The position numbers and the translations under genes were made by a program. DNA of 14,110 nucleotides, from positions 1 to 14,110 of the forward strand of contig NZ_CATWFF010000036.1 in the NCBI RefSeq assembly GCF_958350005.1, in the 5' to 3' direction. Position 1 is the stretch's first letter. Each line of letters begins with the position of its first letter. Positions 13,999 through 14,110 of the stretch are shown piece after piece. This DNA is from an uncultured Megasphaera sp. (GTDB lineage: Bacteria; Bacillota; Negativicutes; Veillonellales; Megasphaeraceae). The notes beneath the pieces are model-generated. The model was given only the letters and a program-made list of their open reading frames with translations, did not search any database and was not told where the DNA came from.

Positions 13999-14015
13999 GT
14001 ATACCACAGGTATAC
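13999..14015 (-). other. Perfect hairpin/palindrome in the leader of the exported-protein gene
   Basis: GTATACC and GGTATAC, seven bases each, flank a three-base loop. It lies about 13-29 bases after the predicted transcription start and directly upstream of the ribosome site. It could be a repressor operator or an mRNA stem affecting translation or stability. Confidence 0.7.
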
Positions 14016-14034
14016 GCTTTATCTATTCGTATTT

Positions 14035-14063
14035 ATTCTATAATATTTGCCTGAACGTGTCAA
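14035..14063 (-). promoter_or_regulatory. Sigma-A promoter of the exported-protein/aldolase operon
   Basis: On the minus strand a perfect TTGACA (14058-14063) is followed after 17 bases by TAGAAT (14035-14040), five of six consensus positions. Transcription would start near 14028, about 48 bases before the chosen start codon. Confidence 0.8.
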
Positions 14064-14110
14064 AAAACAGTAGCCTAGGTGCTGCAAGTGTGATATAGTA
14101 AAGTATATAC

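Noticed and set aside
1..14110. CRISPR array, tRNA or rRNA genes, phage defence genes
   Set aside because: No regularly spaced direct repeats, no tRNA- or rRNA-like sequence and no defence-type protein were seen on either strand.

Overview
The window looks like chromosomal core sequence from a Firmicute of moderate GC, most likely a Negativicutes member such as Megasphaera or a relative. This rests on gene content and style: an rpsU-yqeY pair, a lepA-hemW overlap, a QueT transporter under a preQ1-type riboswitch, an AlsS-like acetolactate synthase, strong purine-rich ribosome binding sites and frequent GTG starts. The genus is an inference; nothing in the window names the species. I see no tRNA, rRNA, CRISPR array, phage gene or intact transposase.

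Layout. (1) 1-5953, minus strand: a housekeeping translation and sulfur block read in the order cysteine desulfurase, mnmA, lepA, hemW, then rpsU and a truncated yqeY. The first four genes are tightly packed (8-bp overlap, 24-bp gap, 4-bp overlap) and look like one operon. rpsU-yqeY has its own near-perfect sigma-A promoter. (2) 5954-6375: a non-coding gap holding the promoter of the desulfurase operon, a 173-bp MITE-like element with imperfect terminal inverted repeats and a perfect 9-bp target duplication, and a probable queF terminator. (3) 6376-8553, minus strand: a DUF523/TudS-type gene, signal peptidase I, a preQ1-I-like riboswitch with an intrinsic terminator, then queT and queF overlapping by 4 bp. 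(4) 8732-12127, plus strand: a catabolic-type acetolactate synthase with its own strong promoter and terminator, then an SLC13/DASS anion transporter. (5) 12244-14063, minus strand: a threonine-aldolase-family enzyme preceded by an exported protein of unknown function, with a consensus promoter and a perfect hairpin in the leader.

How they fit together. Much of the window concerns tRNA modification. Cysteine desulfurase feeds sulfur to MnmA for 2-thiouridine at tRNA position 34. QueT (import of a queuosine precursor) and QueF (preQ0 to preQ1) supply queuosine at the same anticodon position, with preQ1 feeding back through the riboswitch. The TudS-like protein may remove sulfur from thiouracil released when modified RNA is broken down. 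LepA, S21 and YqeY are translation-related; HemW handles heme. The most notable items are the MITE and the riboswitch with a readable antitermination switch. No clearly new multi-gene system is visible.
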